NCBI GenBank assembly: GCA_019915135.1 | Contig: JAHLMK010000005.1 | Coordinates: 1,302,001-1,366,000 of the forward strand | Source of the DNA: Strobilurus pachycystidiatus | Lineage: Eukaryota; Basidiomycota; Agaricomycetes; Agaricales; Physalacriaceae | DNA: 64,000 nt | Direction: 5' to 3' | Part shown: piece after piece, positions 42,688-54,295 of the stretch | How positions within the stretch are numbered: the stretch's first letter is position 1 | Layout of the letters: each line of letters opens with the position of its first letter | Notes under the pieces: model-generated | What the model saw: only the letters and a program-made list of their open reading frames with translations | What the model was told of the DNA's origin: nothing | Databases searched by the model: none | Position numbers and translations under genes: made by a program

Positions 42688-45363
42688 TTAATTCCAAGCA
42701 GCCTGTGCGTACAAACCGAGGACCTCATTCGTCAGGACGTTCCCGTAGGATCCCACCTGCGCCTGCGTATACGTCGTAGCGGACTGCACCTCGTTCAGTG
42801 TTTCAAGGACTTGAGAAGCGGTGAAATCCACGAAGACAAAATCGATCAAGGTATCGTTAGACACGTCAGGTGGTTGCGACGCAACGAAGTCGGGAAAAGG
42901 AAAAAATGGGAGCGCTGTGTGCATCGTGTCATCGCCAATCCCTGGGCATGCCTGAAAAAGAGATGCTCGTCGATTAGCCATCAAGAGGGAATGTATAATG
43001 CATTTCACCCACATCGGTCGTGACGTAGCCCAAAGAGATGTTTGTAGTAGTCGTCTCAGCTCTGCGTCCAAGGGCGGTATACAGCCTATCCATCTCCCTC
43101 AGCCAGTTTAGATAAGGTCCCCGCACATCTCCCTTCCTATAAAGCTCCTCTTCGCGCTCCAGACTCCTCTTCCTGTTCTCGGCACCATTGGCGTCCATGG
43201 AGGCAAAGACGTCTAACGCCGAGCTCAGAGGAACTTGCGGAATATACAGGAAGGCGTCGGTGAAGGGCGATGCCGTGAGCTAGGGGAAAGTGGTATTCGT
43301 CATCAAGGAATCGACGCTCTGTTGAGAGAGAAAGTGCGTACCTGATCGTTCTTGGTGAAAGTACCCGCGTAGATATCAAAGCGTTGAGAGCCAGAATTGA
43401 CGATAATGAAGTGTGGGATATTGGACCTGCTGTTGTTCAGCGACAGCGCGTACGGTGTCGCCAATTCAGCAAAGAGAGAAAGCAGAGAATCATTCCCGGG
43501 ATAAGGAGACCTAGTTTCGTTGGTATCCACCTTTCAAAGTCGACATAGAACCACTCACCGTGAGATGGTGTAATCATGCGGCGCAGTGCCATACGTGAAG
43601 CCCAAGTCATAGGACACCGCAAGGTCCTGGAGACCCTCAGTGATCGACTTCCCTTCCTTGGTATCGAAAGAGGATGTGCCGCGTCCAGTATGATACTCAT
43701 AGGTGATTCGGTTGTTATCGAGGTACCTCCGGCTAAAGGTAAGGTTTTTGCTTCCGCTGTGCTTCGTATCGAGGTTCATACCTCAATCATAAACATCAGT
43801 ATTTTCAAAGGTTGAAAATAAAACAGACCTTACTCATCCAACCAATGGTCTCCATGTAGCGCCCGCTTTCGAGGGACATCGATCTACCGTCAAGCTGATT
43901 GCAGTCACGAATGTGTGTGTGGCCTAAAATTTGTCACTCTTTCTGTCTTGACGGACAACTCATCGGACACTGACCACCGAGTATGATGATGGGCGTTTTG
44001 GGATGGACGGCTCGAACAGCGTTGAAAACCAAAGGCCCTGTAGAAGAGAACACCCTGTTAGCAAATGACGCCCACGTATGAAAGGGTCTCACGAACAGTT
44101 ATCCTGAGAAACGGGCATATGCCTAACGTTCTGTGGTTAGCATGTCGCTTGACTGATACCATTAATAGTACACACCCGGTAAGCAAGAAGAAATCCGGCT
44201 CAGATTCAATAGCCTCCAGGAACTGGGCACGTCGGAATGAGAAAACATGTTGAATCGGGTTATGATGGACACACCCATTGCTCTTTGACCATGTTCTCCA
44301 CCTTCTGGACAGTGGTATTCGCAGCGTTGCCGGTGAAATCAAACAAGACTCCGACAGCAGTGACAGAGCGTCCCTTCTGGGTTTTGAACTTGGCGTAACG
44401 ACCTGAAAGGTGCAACCGAGCTGATATTGACGATACACATTGATTTGAACAACCTACTTCCAACTGGGACATCGACGACTTGGCCTTTAGCATCGGTGAG
44501 GGTGATATTGACATTGGAGGAGAGGTATCTTCCATTGAGAGCGGGCGCAAAGTTCTGATGCCTAGTGCGTAGAGTTCAATGCAAGCCGGAGGAACGAAAG
44601 ACGCGTCACGGACATGTCAAGCGTGTTGTTGTAGACGTAGAGTTCGTGACTGTGTGGTCCAGGTGAGACAGAAGAAATTGGGATCCTGAGATAGCTACGC
44701 ACTTGCCAATAGCCATAACATCGTAAGGGAGTTGCTTTAGGAATTGATTGCTCTAAGTGACGCGTCAGATCGGGCCAAGAAAGGTTTGATGAAAAGGTGT
44801 ACATCGTGTGCATCTACTCCGCCAACCGGGAATCCGTCAGACAAGCCGGTTCCTATCGGCCGAATTGCCCGGTGTGAGTGCCCAAGTGAGTGCCAGGTGA
44901 AGGAGATACGAACCGTCATGCAAGTCGCCGGAGTCAACGAGGAGGAGGTCAACATCTTTTTCCTGGGAAAAGATCGCGTCAGAGACTCTTCTGCTGCGGT
45001 AGACTAGCTCGTACAGCAGCAATTTGTTTCATGTGAGAAACAAAAGACGCAAAGTCACCAAGGTCGCCACTGACGGACCGGCGTGTAAGCAAACGCGTAA
45101 CCTGAGACGTTGCCAATGCCATACCTGTAGTTTGGCTCGGGGAAGGATGCCTTCTGGTGCCCAAGCAGCCATCCATGCGTGTCCGTAGTGTGAATGATGT
45201 TGATGTCACCCCACTCCAATGGGCGCCACGGCGGCGTCAACGGAGAAGAAGGAATCTCTCTCTTGAAATGGTCGTGTGCGTGGCCATCTCCATCTGCACA
45301 CCCCGCGACAAGACCGGAGAGCACAGAAAGCACAGAGAGTGAGCGTATCCACGTTGAGGCCAT
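42688..45363 (-). CDS. 5'-nucleotidase-type metallophosphoesterase, copy 2
   Basis: Inverted duplicate of the gene at 18295-20991 with the same exon structure. Signal peptide [20 protein letters not shown] is identical, then [13 protein letters not shown]. The motifs [38 protein letters not shown] and GGHTHIRDC are all intact; substitutions are few and mostly mild (for example [10 protein letters not shown] for [10 protein letters not shown]). Splice sites are conserved although intron sequences have drifted, so I judge it functional. It ends in TAA at 42688 after YAQAAWN, where copy 1 has TAG. Confidence 0.88.
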
Positions 45364-46006
45364 TTGAGGGGGGAGTCAAAAGTCCGCGTCAGGACCCATT
45401 CATGAGCGGGCGGGCCTTTATTAGCGAGCTTTTATTAGATGGCATCTTACGTTCTAGTAGTCCTATGATGATGGTTTGATCTTGACGCCTGATGCATTGA
45501 TGAGCCATCCACGCAACTGTATCCGGACGTGTACGCTCAGGCCACGCTTCTGGAAGTGAGCAACCTGACCGAGGCGAGATCATTTGCACGAAACACCAAG
45601 TGCGCCCAGGTTGATCCGACCTGACAGGCAGACTGGGCTCTGAGTTGAGACAGTAGCAAATTTTTCAGACTCGAAGCCGCACACCTCATTCTTCGAGCAT
45701 CGTCGCGACTCAGGACGAAGTGAAGATTCACGTTAAGAACAGAGTGAGGATAGGAAGCCGGTATACGCAGAAATTATATGCTTGTGCGAGCGTCGACAAG
45801 CTGCGGAGACGAGTCAGACGACCAGAGTGCCGAAGCTAGATCTGGTATGTCGACCTGGGTGTCAGTAACAAGGGCCGTTGTGGCTGTGCTGCTCGATTTG
45901 TGTTTCGCCACACTGCATCTCCTTCCGTGCCTTCATCATCTCCGCAACTAAGTGTGTGTTCTGCGCTATTCTGACGCGTACAAATCAGACTAACGTCAAC
46001 TAGATC
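45364..46006. other. Divergent intergenic region, phosphoesterase copy 2 / ARPC2
   Basis: Both promoters. No reading frame with family resemblance and no RNA gene recognised. Confidence 0.55.
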
Positions 46007-47125
46007 ATGATCTTACTCGAAGTATGTGCCAACACCGCAGCGCAAGCGTCTGACCGACGTTGTTGCAGGCCCACAATGTCATCATCCAACAAACACTGAC
46101 GGACAAGCTGGTCAAGTCCGTATACAACGAGCTGGATGCACTGACTGGATGCTGACGACGACGCACGTAGGCCGACCTCGCTGGACGTCAAGTTTGTCGA
46201 CTACGACGGTGTCCGCTTCCACCTGTCGACGCCGCAGAAGAAGACGCAACTGCTGCTCTCTATGCACATCCGATGCTGGGACGAGCTCGTACAGTACGGC
46301 GCGATGAGTGTGCTGCAGCGGGAATACGGCGCCCTCCTCATTGCCGACGCCGAGCCCGACTACAACGTCAGCCTCGAGATCGATTTAGAGCAGGTGCCGA
46401 CGAGCCCTGGTGCGTGATCCGTGCCTACGCCCCGAATTTCACTGACGATGTAGCAGAGGAGCGAGAGGCCTTTGTGACATCTGTCTCGCTGCTCAAACGC
46501 AATGCACTCGCCGCGCCGTTCGAGCTCGCGTTCAAGACCTCAAAGGACCTCGAGGCCAGCGGCTCTGGGCAGGGTACGCTCATGGAGATCCACTACCGCG
46601 ACGAGGAGGCCATCTACGTCCAATCGTCCCCCGATCGTGTCACCGTCATCTTCTCCACCGTCTTCAGCGACGAGACCGACCGCATCTTCGGCAAAGTCTT
46701 CCTTCAGGAGTTCGTCGACGCCCGCCGTCTCCCTGCCATCCAGAACGCGCCCCAGGTGCTCTACTCCAATCGCGATCCGCCCTTGGAAATCCGCCATGTC
46801 GGGGGCCTGCGCGCCTCGGAAGAGATGGGATACGTGACGTTCGTGCTCTTTCCCCGTCATTACAGCAACCCCGCCGTCGCATCTGCGACCATATCGCACA
46901 TCCAGCTCTTCCGCGACTACCTTCACTACCACATCAAGTGCTCCAAAGCGTATATGCACTCCAGGATGCGGCACCGTGTTGCTGAATTCCAGAAGGTGCT
47001 AAACAGGGCTCGCCCAGAGGTCGCACAAACAGAAAGGAAGACGGTCACGTTCGTATCTTTATCTCTTCTCTGTGATCTTTCCCTCATCATATATTTCTAG
47101 TGGCAAGACCATGATCAGTCGGTGA
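46007..47125 (+). CDS. ARPC2: Arp2/3 complex subunit 2 (p34-Arc), with an unresolved frame junction
   Basis: Structural subunit of the actin-branching Arp2/3 complex at cortical actin patches. Exon 1 (46007-46021) reads MILLE; exon 2 begins at about 46071 with AHNVIIQQTLTDKLVKS. Exon 3 reads RPTSLDVKFVDYDGVRFHLS, MHIRCWDELVQYGAMSVLQR and EPDYNVSLEIDLEQVP. A further intron near 46410-46452 precedes EEREAFVTSVSLLKRNALAA. Then RDRVTV-type wording (DRVTVIFSTVF), FGKVFLQEFVDARR, YVTFVLFPRHYSNPAV and FRDYLHYHIKCSKAYMHSRM, the family hallmark. The last exon ends GKTMISR. Between exons 2 and 3 (46118-46170) no GT donor gives the phase that exon 3 requires: all are phase 0, phase 2 is needed. Either the splice site is non-canonical or there is a frameshift. 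Confidence 0.88.
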
Positions 47126-47512
47126 AGTTAGTAGATGACTTGTTGTACAATAACGGTGGAATCATAAGGATTTACAGAAGATTGATTCAGTCGTCTCTTG
47201 CTCGCCGCCCACATCGACGGACGCAGGAACCAGTGCGTACGAGGACGTCCTGAGCCTGGTCTATCGACGTGGCTCGTCGGCAGGCATATTGAGAACAGAT
47301 TTGGATACGAGAGATAGCATAACAGAAGAGTACAGGAAGTGTTGTGGCCTCGAAGGCACCCAAGGTACACTTTGAATCTCAGCGTCTTGTCGCGAGCTCA
47401 GGCGCGAGTACGCATGCGTGTGTAAACGCACACTGCCACACCATGCACTAACCACGCACCACGCATTTACCGCGCATCAGTGTGTGGCTGTACGCATTCT
47501 ACTCCATGCACA
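47126..47512. other. Intergenic upstream of the chimeric gene
   Basis: 3' flank of ARPC2 and a CA-rich stretch (ACGCACACTGCCACACC..) near 47427-47480. No gene recognised. Confidence 0.55.
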
Positions 47513-48526
47513 ATGCCTCCAGGACCTTGGGTGCACCAGGACTTTGCGCGCACACTATACCCCACCCTCAAAGGTAGAGCAAACTGGAATGCTTCTCCGC
47601 CCCTCAAAGGCTGGGTCTGCAATGACGGTCTCCGAATTGGCGATGTCTATTATCTCCACGGCGAAGATGGCATGTATCTGTTCAATGTGGCCCTCCCCAG
47701 GGATCATGAGCGCAATAAGATGGCTCCTAAGGATCATCAGCCCGCTCATCTCGACTTCAGTATCGACGTTACTACAGTGGTGCATCCCCGGCACAGTTTC
47801 ATAGGCGGCACAAACTCTCCATGCGATCCGCTAAATATGTCTTTACGGTTCGTGATCAAGTATCTGTCACATTCAATATGCCTGGTACTAAGATCGTTCA
47901 CCAGCGGCTCTGATTCCAATCAGTATACCATCACAACTGCTGCGAGTGAAGGGGGATTCTTCATTCTACCGTTCGGGGGCTCTTCTCACGAATGCACAGA
48001 GTCGGGAAAACAGAAGATTTCTGAATATCTACAAAGAAATGCTTTGTCTATAGCTCATTGTGCATCACGCTGTGGCAGGTGGTGGAACGGCGAGATTTGT
48101 GTTATTACGGGCTGCGAGATGGCGTCGTTCTGGGCGGCAGCCTACTTTCGCAGTCATACCACGCAAAGCGTCTTTTCTGTGGGTGTCAATATGCCCGTGG
48201 ACGACTCGGACCCGAATCTCGACGCCGAGGTGATCTCGCGGGACAACATGAGTGGCTTTGAAGGACGACTACACTCTCATCAGACTCCTTCACTAATTTA
48301 CAGAGTCGGTGAAGAGCGGTCGTGTCTCTCCTTTCGAGCATTCTACACGTCTATTGAACCATACCTATACAACACCGAGCTCTCCCACTCCAGGCTGACG
48401 AGGTGTAGTCCAACACATCTCGCTTCGCTTTTACCACCATTGTTTCGCCCCACGGTGCGGTCAATAGCCCGAGAAATCGAATGGGTGACTCCCTTTTCGC
48501 CTCTGGCGACTCCGAATGGCAGTTGA
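47513..48526 (+). CDS. Agaricomycete hypothetical protein, probably chimeric at its C-terminus
   Basis: A continuous frame of 337 residues starts MPPGPWVHQDFARTLYPTLK. The N-terminal 246 residues hold motifs I associate with an uncharacterised mushroom family: LKGWVCNDGLRIGDVYYLHG near the start and WWNGEICVITGCEMASFWAA later. From about 48254 on, the DNA is duplication copy Y: the last roughly 91 residues (EGRLHSHQTPSLIYRV.. to FSPLATPNGS) are encoded by sequence that in copy X is non-coding flank. The original 3' end therefore appears to have been replaced. No membrane segment or catalytic motif is evident. Introns may be hidden in the first part. Confidence 0.5.
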   Translation: MPPGPWVHQDFARTLYPTLKGRANWNASPPLKGWVCNDGLRIGDVYYLHGEDGMYLFNVALPRDHERNKMAPKDHQPAHLDFSIDVTTVVHPRHSFIGGTNSPCDPLNMSLRFVIKYLSHSICLVLRSFTSGSDSNQYTITTAASEGGFFILPFGGSSHECTESGKQKISEYLQRNALSIAHCASRCGRWWNGEICVITGCEMASFWAAAYFRSHTTQSVFSVGVNMPVDDSDPNLDAEVISRDNMSGFEGRLHSHQTPSLIYRVGEERSCLSFRAFYTSIEPYLYNTELSHSRLTRCSPTHLASLLPPLFRPTVRSIAREIEWVTPFSPLATPNGS

Positions 48527-48810
48527 CCTTTTCGCACAGGTTTTTGTCCCGTCTCGTGAGATCAATGAGTTGATGCACCACTCGGTGGGTTGCCTGCGAA
48601 GCCAGCTGTTCTAATCTCATGCAAGGACTTTAGGCCCGTCACGCCTCTGCATGTATAGTACACGATGACGACTTCATCTCTGTACTCAAGAAGGTAGGCG
48701 TCGTCGTGTATCACTTGTTGATTGCAGTGGCTTACAACATCGGGCCTAGGATGAACTGATCCTCCCTCGGGAACGCATACTGCTTAGACGCGTCACACGA
48801 ACTCATGCTA

Positions 48811-49047
48811 TCACGATCTCCAGCGGAAGGGGTTACTCAAGCCTGCGCTCCCCATCTCACGCAACTCCAGGGGGCGTTGCATACCTTGTTTCCCGCGACC
48901 GCCCAAAGAGTCGATGGGAAAGGTTGTCGCCCTTTCGCGCGACATTCTCGGTGCATGCGGGCGATTACGCTTTGAGTTGGGCAAAGCGGCGCATTTGTCT
49001 GAAAAAGGTACAGTCCCTGAAGTGAACAAGAAAGAATGAGACGGCAT
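48811..49047 (-). CDS. Small ORF of 78 residues, partner of the one at 5745
   Basis: MPSHSFLFTSGTVPFSDKCA..PLELREMGSAGLSNPFRWRS. Same start, end and basic composition as the copy X ORF. Function unknown; may be an exon remnant. Confidence 0.3.
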   Translation of the reverse strand: MPSHSFLFTSGTVPFSDKCAALPNSKRNRPHAPRMSRERATTFPIDSLGGRGKQGMQRPLELREMGSAGLSNPFRWRS

Positions 49048-49305
49048 GTGTGGCGGACGACGAGTTTTGACAAGCGAGGAACTCCCCATAATGTGCAGCA
49101 GGCTACTGTTACTACCTGAGACATCTCGACGCATGTGCCGAGCACGAGCAGCTGGCCTTATCTATGACAAAGCGGCGCATCGAAGGAAGGGAATTTGGTT
49201 GGACAAAAAGGAGCCAGCGTTGCAACGCTGAAAGCGTATGCCACATAAAATGATACAGAATGGAAGTGATGCGGCATAGGTTTCGCATCGTAACCGACGA
49301 CCGTT

Positions 49306-49842
49306 ACACCAGCGACTCTCCTAAAGTGTCTTTGTCGGCCCTTCTTCGTGACCTTTGACAAGGAGGTATGGGAAGCGTGTTGCCCACAAACTTGGAGAGT
49401 CGAGGAGAAACGGTACCGAGTACCGAAGGCTGAGAAATGCAACTGGAATGCTCAGGATGGAAACTGAAGAATTGATTAGAAAACGGCATGTAAACGGGAT
49501 TTCTTGAACAGCGTATGCGTACATTGCCAGTCGAGGCCAATCCAAGCCAGAAACCAGGCCATGATGGTCAGGCAGAGATGCCTGCCCCGATTCTCTAGCT
49601 GGTTGTGGAAGATCTCCTCCTCTAGTTCGAAGTGTCCACTTGCACCGTACGGACGCTCATGCCAGTAGCAGAGGGCGACGATTGACGTGCCATTCCGTAT
49701 AAAAATATGGGGATCGTGGTCGTCAGGGAGGGCCACAGAGCCAAATATGATAAAGAAGGCCACCGGATACCGCTATGTTGCCGTGCGTCGTGGCCTAGTG
49801 GAGCGGCACGTCGCCTTGGAAGGGGGCTGTCTCCTCATGCAT
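49306..49842 (-). pseudogene. Broken copy of the small membrane-protein gene
   Basis: ATG 49842 gives MHEETAPFQGDVPLH followed by a TAG stop; a further frameshift follows. Downstream the sequence still resembles the intact gene at 4633 (ALCYWHERPYGASGHFELEE, LTIMAWFLAWIGLDW, GHEEGPTKTL region), so it decayed recently. Confidence 0.85.
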
Positions 49843-49889
49843 GACAGTAAGGATGAAGGCCGAGAGAGAGAGACGCATCCGGAGTCGGC

Positions 49890-50010
49890 AGCTCTCCATC
49901 GCCAAGGGTTCTGCGGCTGGGATGGTTGATGTCCTCATTGTCGGCTGCGATCTCTTCCTTGTTGGAGGGGCAGCAAAGAAGAGGCTGAATCCCACGGTGA
50001 GAGTCTGAGA
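49890..50010 (-). pseudogene. Relic of LAMTOR1-like exon 1 (copy Y)
   Basis: PLLCCPSNKEEIAADNEDIN matches exon 1 of the gene at 7444. As in copy X the initiator reads GTG, and the following exons are missing. It faces the intact MYND gene at 50111. Confidence 0.75.
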
Positions 50011-50110
50011 GAGCAGAGGCAACCTGCAAGGAGATCCCGTGTCTCCTTTGGGATCAGTTCAAGTGGCCGGACCAGGTTGCTTTCTTACCCTCACCTTCGT
50101 CCACTCAGCT

Positions 50111-52004
50111 ATGACCATCCCTGCCAACTACCTCGCCATGCTCGGCACTCTCGCGCGCACTGCTCCCACCGACGCCGACGCGCTTACGCAATTCACCGAC
50201 CTGCTCGAGACCATTTTCCATGCCTCGGACAATGGGACGCGTCCAGAGCCGTCCGACGACCCGACGAGCCCAATCAATGCTGGATACTACGCGATGAACG
50301 CGCTGAAAAACAGCGTGGCCAAAGGCCTTCCCTCCTCTGCCATCATCCCTCTGCTCCCATGTACAACCTCGTGGATGACCTACTACCTCGATACCATCAT
50401 CGTCCCGCTGCGCGCGGCAGAGTTCCGCCACGAGTTTCATCTCGACGCCATCAGCCTCATACACAGTCTCCTCCAGCTGCCCGAAACATCCCGAGAGCTG
50501 CTCAAGACGCGTTGCTTCAAGTCCAGTCGCTATTTCATCTCTCATGTTATTCCTACATTGTTTTCGACAAACACTGTTGCTTCTATTTCCACCTCGACCA
50601 AACATTACGATGCTCTCTTTCTCACCTGCAAAGCTGTCTGCGCTGTCCTCGCCGTCAGATGTCCCGATTACGCCAACGAGCCGTGGCATAGGACTTTCTA
50701 CGCAAATCTACAAGCGACTGAACAGGAGGCAATCGAGCTGTTCTCTTTTGTCGTCGAGGACCAGTTTCCCTTGAATAGCTTCATCAACAGTGGCACCATC
50801 AACCAATTCATCGACTGTCTCCGCAAAGTGCACGATGTCGCCAAAGTCACCTTTGCTACCATAATACGCTACTGGGCCAGGAGTTTCCGCTTATGCTGCA
50901 GACTCATTGTCGCCATAACAAGCTCTGTCACTCGCTTCGCTCAATCCGCCACCTCTGCACTGGACGCGCAAATGGGACTCGTCGCGACGATGTACGACCT
51001 CGCGAGCCACGTATTTTGGATAGTGACTTTCTCCACCCAGGGTCTCCTCCATACGAGTCACGCCGCCGTCGAAGTCATGCTCGAAGAAGACATCATGGTT
51101 TCCTTGCTGCAGTATGATCGCGATCTTAGGAAGGTGGCACGTCGAATCGCCGACCCGCTTGCGCTGCTCGAACAACACGATTGGGTCATCAAGACGATAC
51201 TGGATGGCCTGTCGCCACACCTCACTTTCTACTCTGTTTCTCATATTGCTAGCCGGCTCCGGAAGAAGTTGGATGCTATTGGATATCTGTCTGGCGTCAC
51301 GCCTGATTGGAAACCGTTTGTGGAAAAGATACAGAAGATGGACGCATACAGAGAGGCTTTCAAAAAGCATTCGCCCGCAATCTGTGATGCATTAGAGGTA
51401 AGATTTGCTTGATGAGGCGTCTCGCTGATCGTTCAATGACACTTTTAACACCAGTGCGAAAACCGCGAACAAAAGCAAGACCACCTGACGCTGTGCACCG
51501 GATGCTACGCCTACTTCTACTGCTCTGTATCCTGCCAGAGGAAAGACTGGAATTTCCGCCACAAGGAAAGATGTCGTCAAATCAAAAACAGTCGTAAAGG
51601 TGAGTAGCACAGACGATTCTTAAGTACGGGAAAACCTCTGATTCCCTGCCTGAGCAGAGAACGCCGGCATCTGCAACATCCAGACGGCGAGGAACCTCAC
51701 CTTCACTGCATTTCTCCACAAACAACTGCTTCGCCCGTACTGGGATCAAAGCGTCATGCTCGTACGCCACGTCGATCTTTCAGGGAGGGACATGCAAGTA
51801 AAGCTGGTGCCCATCGAGGAATATAAGGAAAAAGAGACATACACGGCCGTTTTGGCTGTGGTGCTCATGGGTGGAGGCGTTCCGGTGCTCACGGTAAATC
51901 CTGATGGACACGAGAAGCTGGTGTACTTCCCCTGGTCCGACTCGGAGACGGAGAAACCCCCGCTTTATTCGCCTTGCGAGGAGTTGGATCTGACTATACA
52001 ATAG
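50111..52004 (+). CDS. MYND-finger protein, tandem copy 1
   Basis: Three exons (50111-51397, 51455-51599, 51658-52004; phases 0 and 1) give 592 residues. The first 425 residues form a long helical region without a known catalytic domain, with blocks such as PSDDPTSPINAGYYAMNALK, LRAAEFRHEFHLDAISLIHS, SFRLCCRLIV and SHIASRLRKKLDAIGYLSGV. Exon 2 is the MYND zinc finger: Cys in ICDALEC, then LCTGCYAYFYCSVSCQRKDW and RHKERC, giving the usual Cys/His ligand series split over the exon border. A C-terminal beta-rich tail follows (MLVRHVDLSGRDMQVKLVPI). MYND fingers bind proline-rich peptides; the family is expanded in mushrooms and its role is unknown. A second intact copy follows directly. Confidence 0.88.
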
Positions 52005-52161
52005 TACGTACATGCAGAATCAAATTGCGAGGTATACTGGGATCGAGTGCAGGCTCTGTTCAAGTTGCCGGCTAGAAGCATCAGAAGCAGCCGAACTTTG
52101 GCAGGCGAGAAAGGTTGCCTTCTTACCTCCACCTGCCTCCAACTCGGGCAGCACTCAAGTT

Positions 52162-54033
52162 ATGACCATTCCTGCCAATTATCTCGCCCAGCTCGGCACT
52201 CTTGCGCGCACTGCGTCCACCGACGCTGACGCGCTTGCACAATTCACCGACCTACTCGAGACCATCTTCCATGCCTCAGACGATGGGACGCGTCCAGAGC
52301 CATCCGACGACCCGACGAGCCCTATCAATGCAGGATACTACGCGATGAACGCATTAAAAAACAGCGTGTCTAAAGGCCTTCCTTCATCTGCCATCATGCA
52401 TCTCCTCCCATCCACGACCTCGTGGATGACCTTTTACATCGATACCATCGTCGTTCCGCTGCGAGCGGCCGAATTCCGCCACGAGTTCCATCTCAGTGCC
52501 ATTACCCTCATACACAGTCTGTTCCAACTGCCTAAACTATCCAAGGAGTTGTTGAAGATCCGATGCCCCAATTCTAGCTTCTTTATTTCTCATGCTCTCC
52601 CTATCCTGCTTTCGACAAATGATGTCGCGTTCATTTCCACCTCGACTAAACGCTACGAGGCTCTGTTCATTACTTGTAAAGCCATCACCGACGTTTTCCA
52701 CGCCGGGTTTCCCACTCATCGCGACGAACCGTGGTACCAGTCATTTTCCGCGAACTTAAAAGCGATCCAACACGAAATCATCGAAATGTTTTGTTTTGTC
52801 ATCGACGACCAGATCCCCGTCATCAATGGCATAACCACTATCGCCCAATTCACGGAATCTTTCAATAACGTCTACGCTGTCGCCAAAGTTACCTTCTGCA
52901 CCGTCACACACTACTTTGCCAAGTCTTTCCGCTTATGCTGCAGACTCATTGCTGCCGTAGCAGGCTCCCTCACTCGTTTCATTCGATCCGTCTCCTCAGC
53001 AGTCGCGCCAGCAGGGGTCATCGGGTACATGTACCATCGCGCTAGCGATGTACTTTGGATAGCAATATGCCCCATCGAGCTTCCCCTGTGCGAAAGCTTC
53101 GCCGCTGCCGAAGTCATGCTCAACGAAGATGTCGTGGCCACCTTGCTTCAGTTGGACCGCGATCTCAAAAATGTTTCAGGTGCAGTCGACTTTCCGGCGC
53201 AACTGCTCGAACAACATGCGACGGTCATCAGGAAAATTCTGGACGGACTCTCGCCACACCTTGTGATCTATTCTGTTTCCCATATTGCTAGCCAAGTCCG
53301 CAAGAAGATGGATGCTATTGGGTACCTGTCTGGCGTCGCGCCCGATTGGAAGCCGTTCGTGGAGAAGATAGAAAAGATGGACGCGTACAGGGAGACTTTC
53401 AAGAAGTATTCGCCAGCGATCTGTGATGCTTTGGAGGTAGGTTTTAGCTTTGATAGATCCCATTGGTTGTCTGAAGATGTTTCTGATGCTAGTGCAAAAA
53501 TCGCGAAGGAAAACAAGTCCACTTGACCCGGTGCACTGGATGCTATACCTACTTTTATTGCTCTGTCCTCTGCCAGACGAAAGACTGGAATCTTCGGCAC
53601 AAAGCACGATGTCGTCAGATCAAGAGAGATCGCAAAAGTATGTATCTGTGCTGAACGTTATACTCGTCCAAACGACCTTATCAAACGAACAGAGAATGAC
53701 GGTCTCTGCAACCTCCAAAGTGCGCTTAACCTAGCCTTCATCAACTTCCTTTACATCGAACTCCTACGCCCATACTGGAACGAGAGCCCAATGATTGTAC
53801 GCCACATCAATCTTTCGGGGAAGGACATCTCAGTGAAGCTAGCACCCATTGATGAGTATAAAGGGAATGAGAAATACGATGGCGTTTTGGCCATCGTGAT
53901 CATGGGGGGAGGCGTTCCGGTGTTCAAGGTGCATCCTGATAAATACGAGGAGTTGACGTATTACCCTTGGTCCACGGAGACGAAGATGCCGCCGCTGTAT
54001 GCACCTTCGGAGGAGTTGGATCTGGCTATGTGA
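52162..54033 (+). CDS. MYND-finger protein, tandem copy 2
   Basis: Same structure as copy 1: exons 52162-53436, 53493-53637 and 53693-54033, intron phases 0 and 1, 586 residues. It keeps MTIPANYLAQLGTLARTAST, PSDDPTSPINAGYYAMNALK and KSFRLCCRLIAAV; the MYND exon reads CKNREGKQVHLTRCTGCYTY with YCSVLCQTKDW and RHKARC. The tail ends PLYAPSEELDLAM. Differences from copy 1 are concentrated between residues 150 and 340. The pseudogene at 6545-7303 is closer to this copy than to copy 1. Only about 158 bases separate it from copy 1, so its promoter is short. Confidence 0.88.
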
Positions 54034-54295
54034 GACGCCGGTGGAGGGAAGGATCTTTTGTCGTATCATAATATTCTCGCAGAAAGATAGATCATATTTC
54101 GCGTTTCATCCTTGGCAGTTGCATGCATAGATCCACTCCGTCAAGCATCGGCGTGCGCGGTGGGTATCGAGCAGCGCTTGGTGTACGTATCTGTCAGAAT
54201 TACTGAGCAGATCAAGCGGTGCTCCGTCATCGGCATGTGATCGGCTGACGAGTTGCTTCGCCAGCACGCGCTCCAAGCTCGTTATTTAAAGCATC

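Larger units (their letters stand above)
48254..50340. repeat. Inverted segmental duplication, copy Y (partner 4091-6553)
   Basis: Same element order as copy X but inverted: flank, 78-codon ORF, broken membrane-protein gene, LAMTOR1 exon relic (all minus), then the 5' part of an intact MYND gene (plus). The left border is sharp at about 48254, inside the chimeric gene. The right border lies within the MYND gene. Confidence 0.8.
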
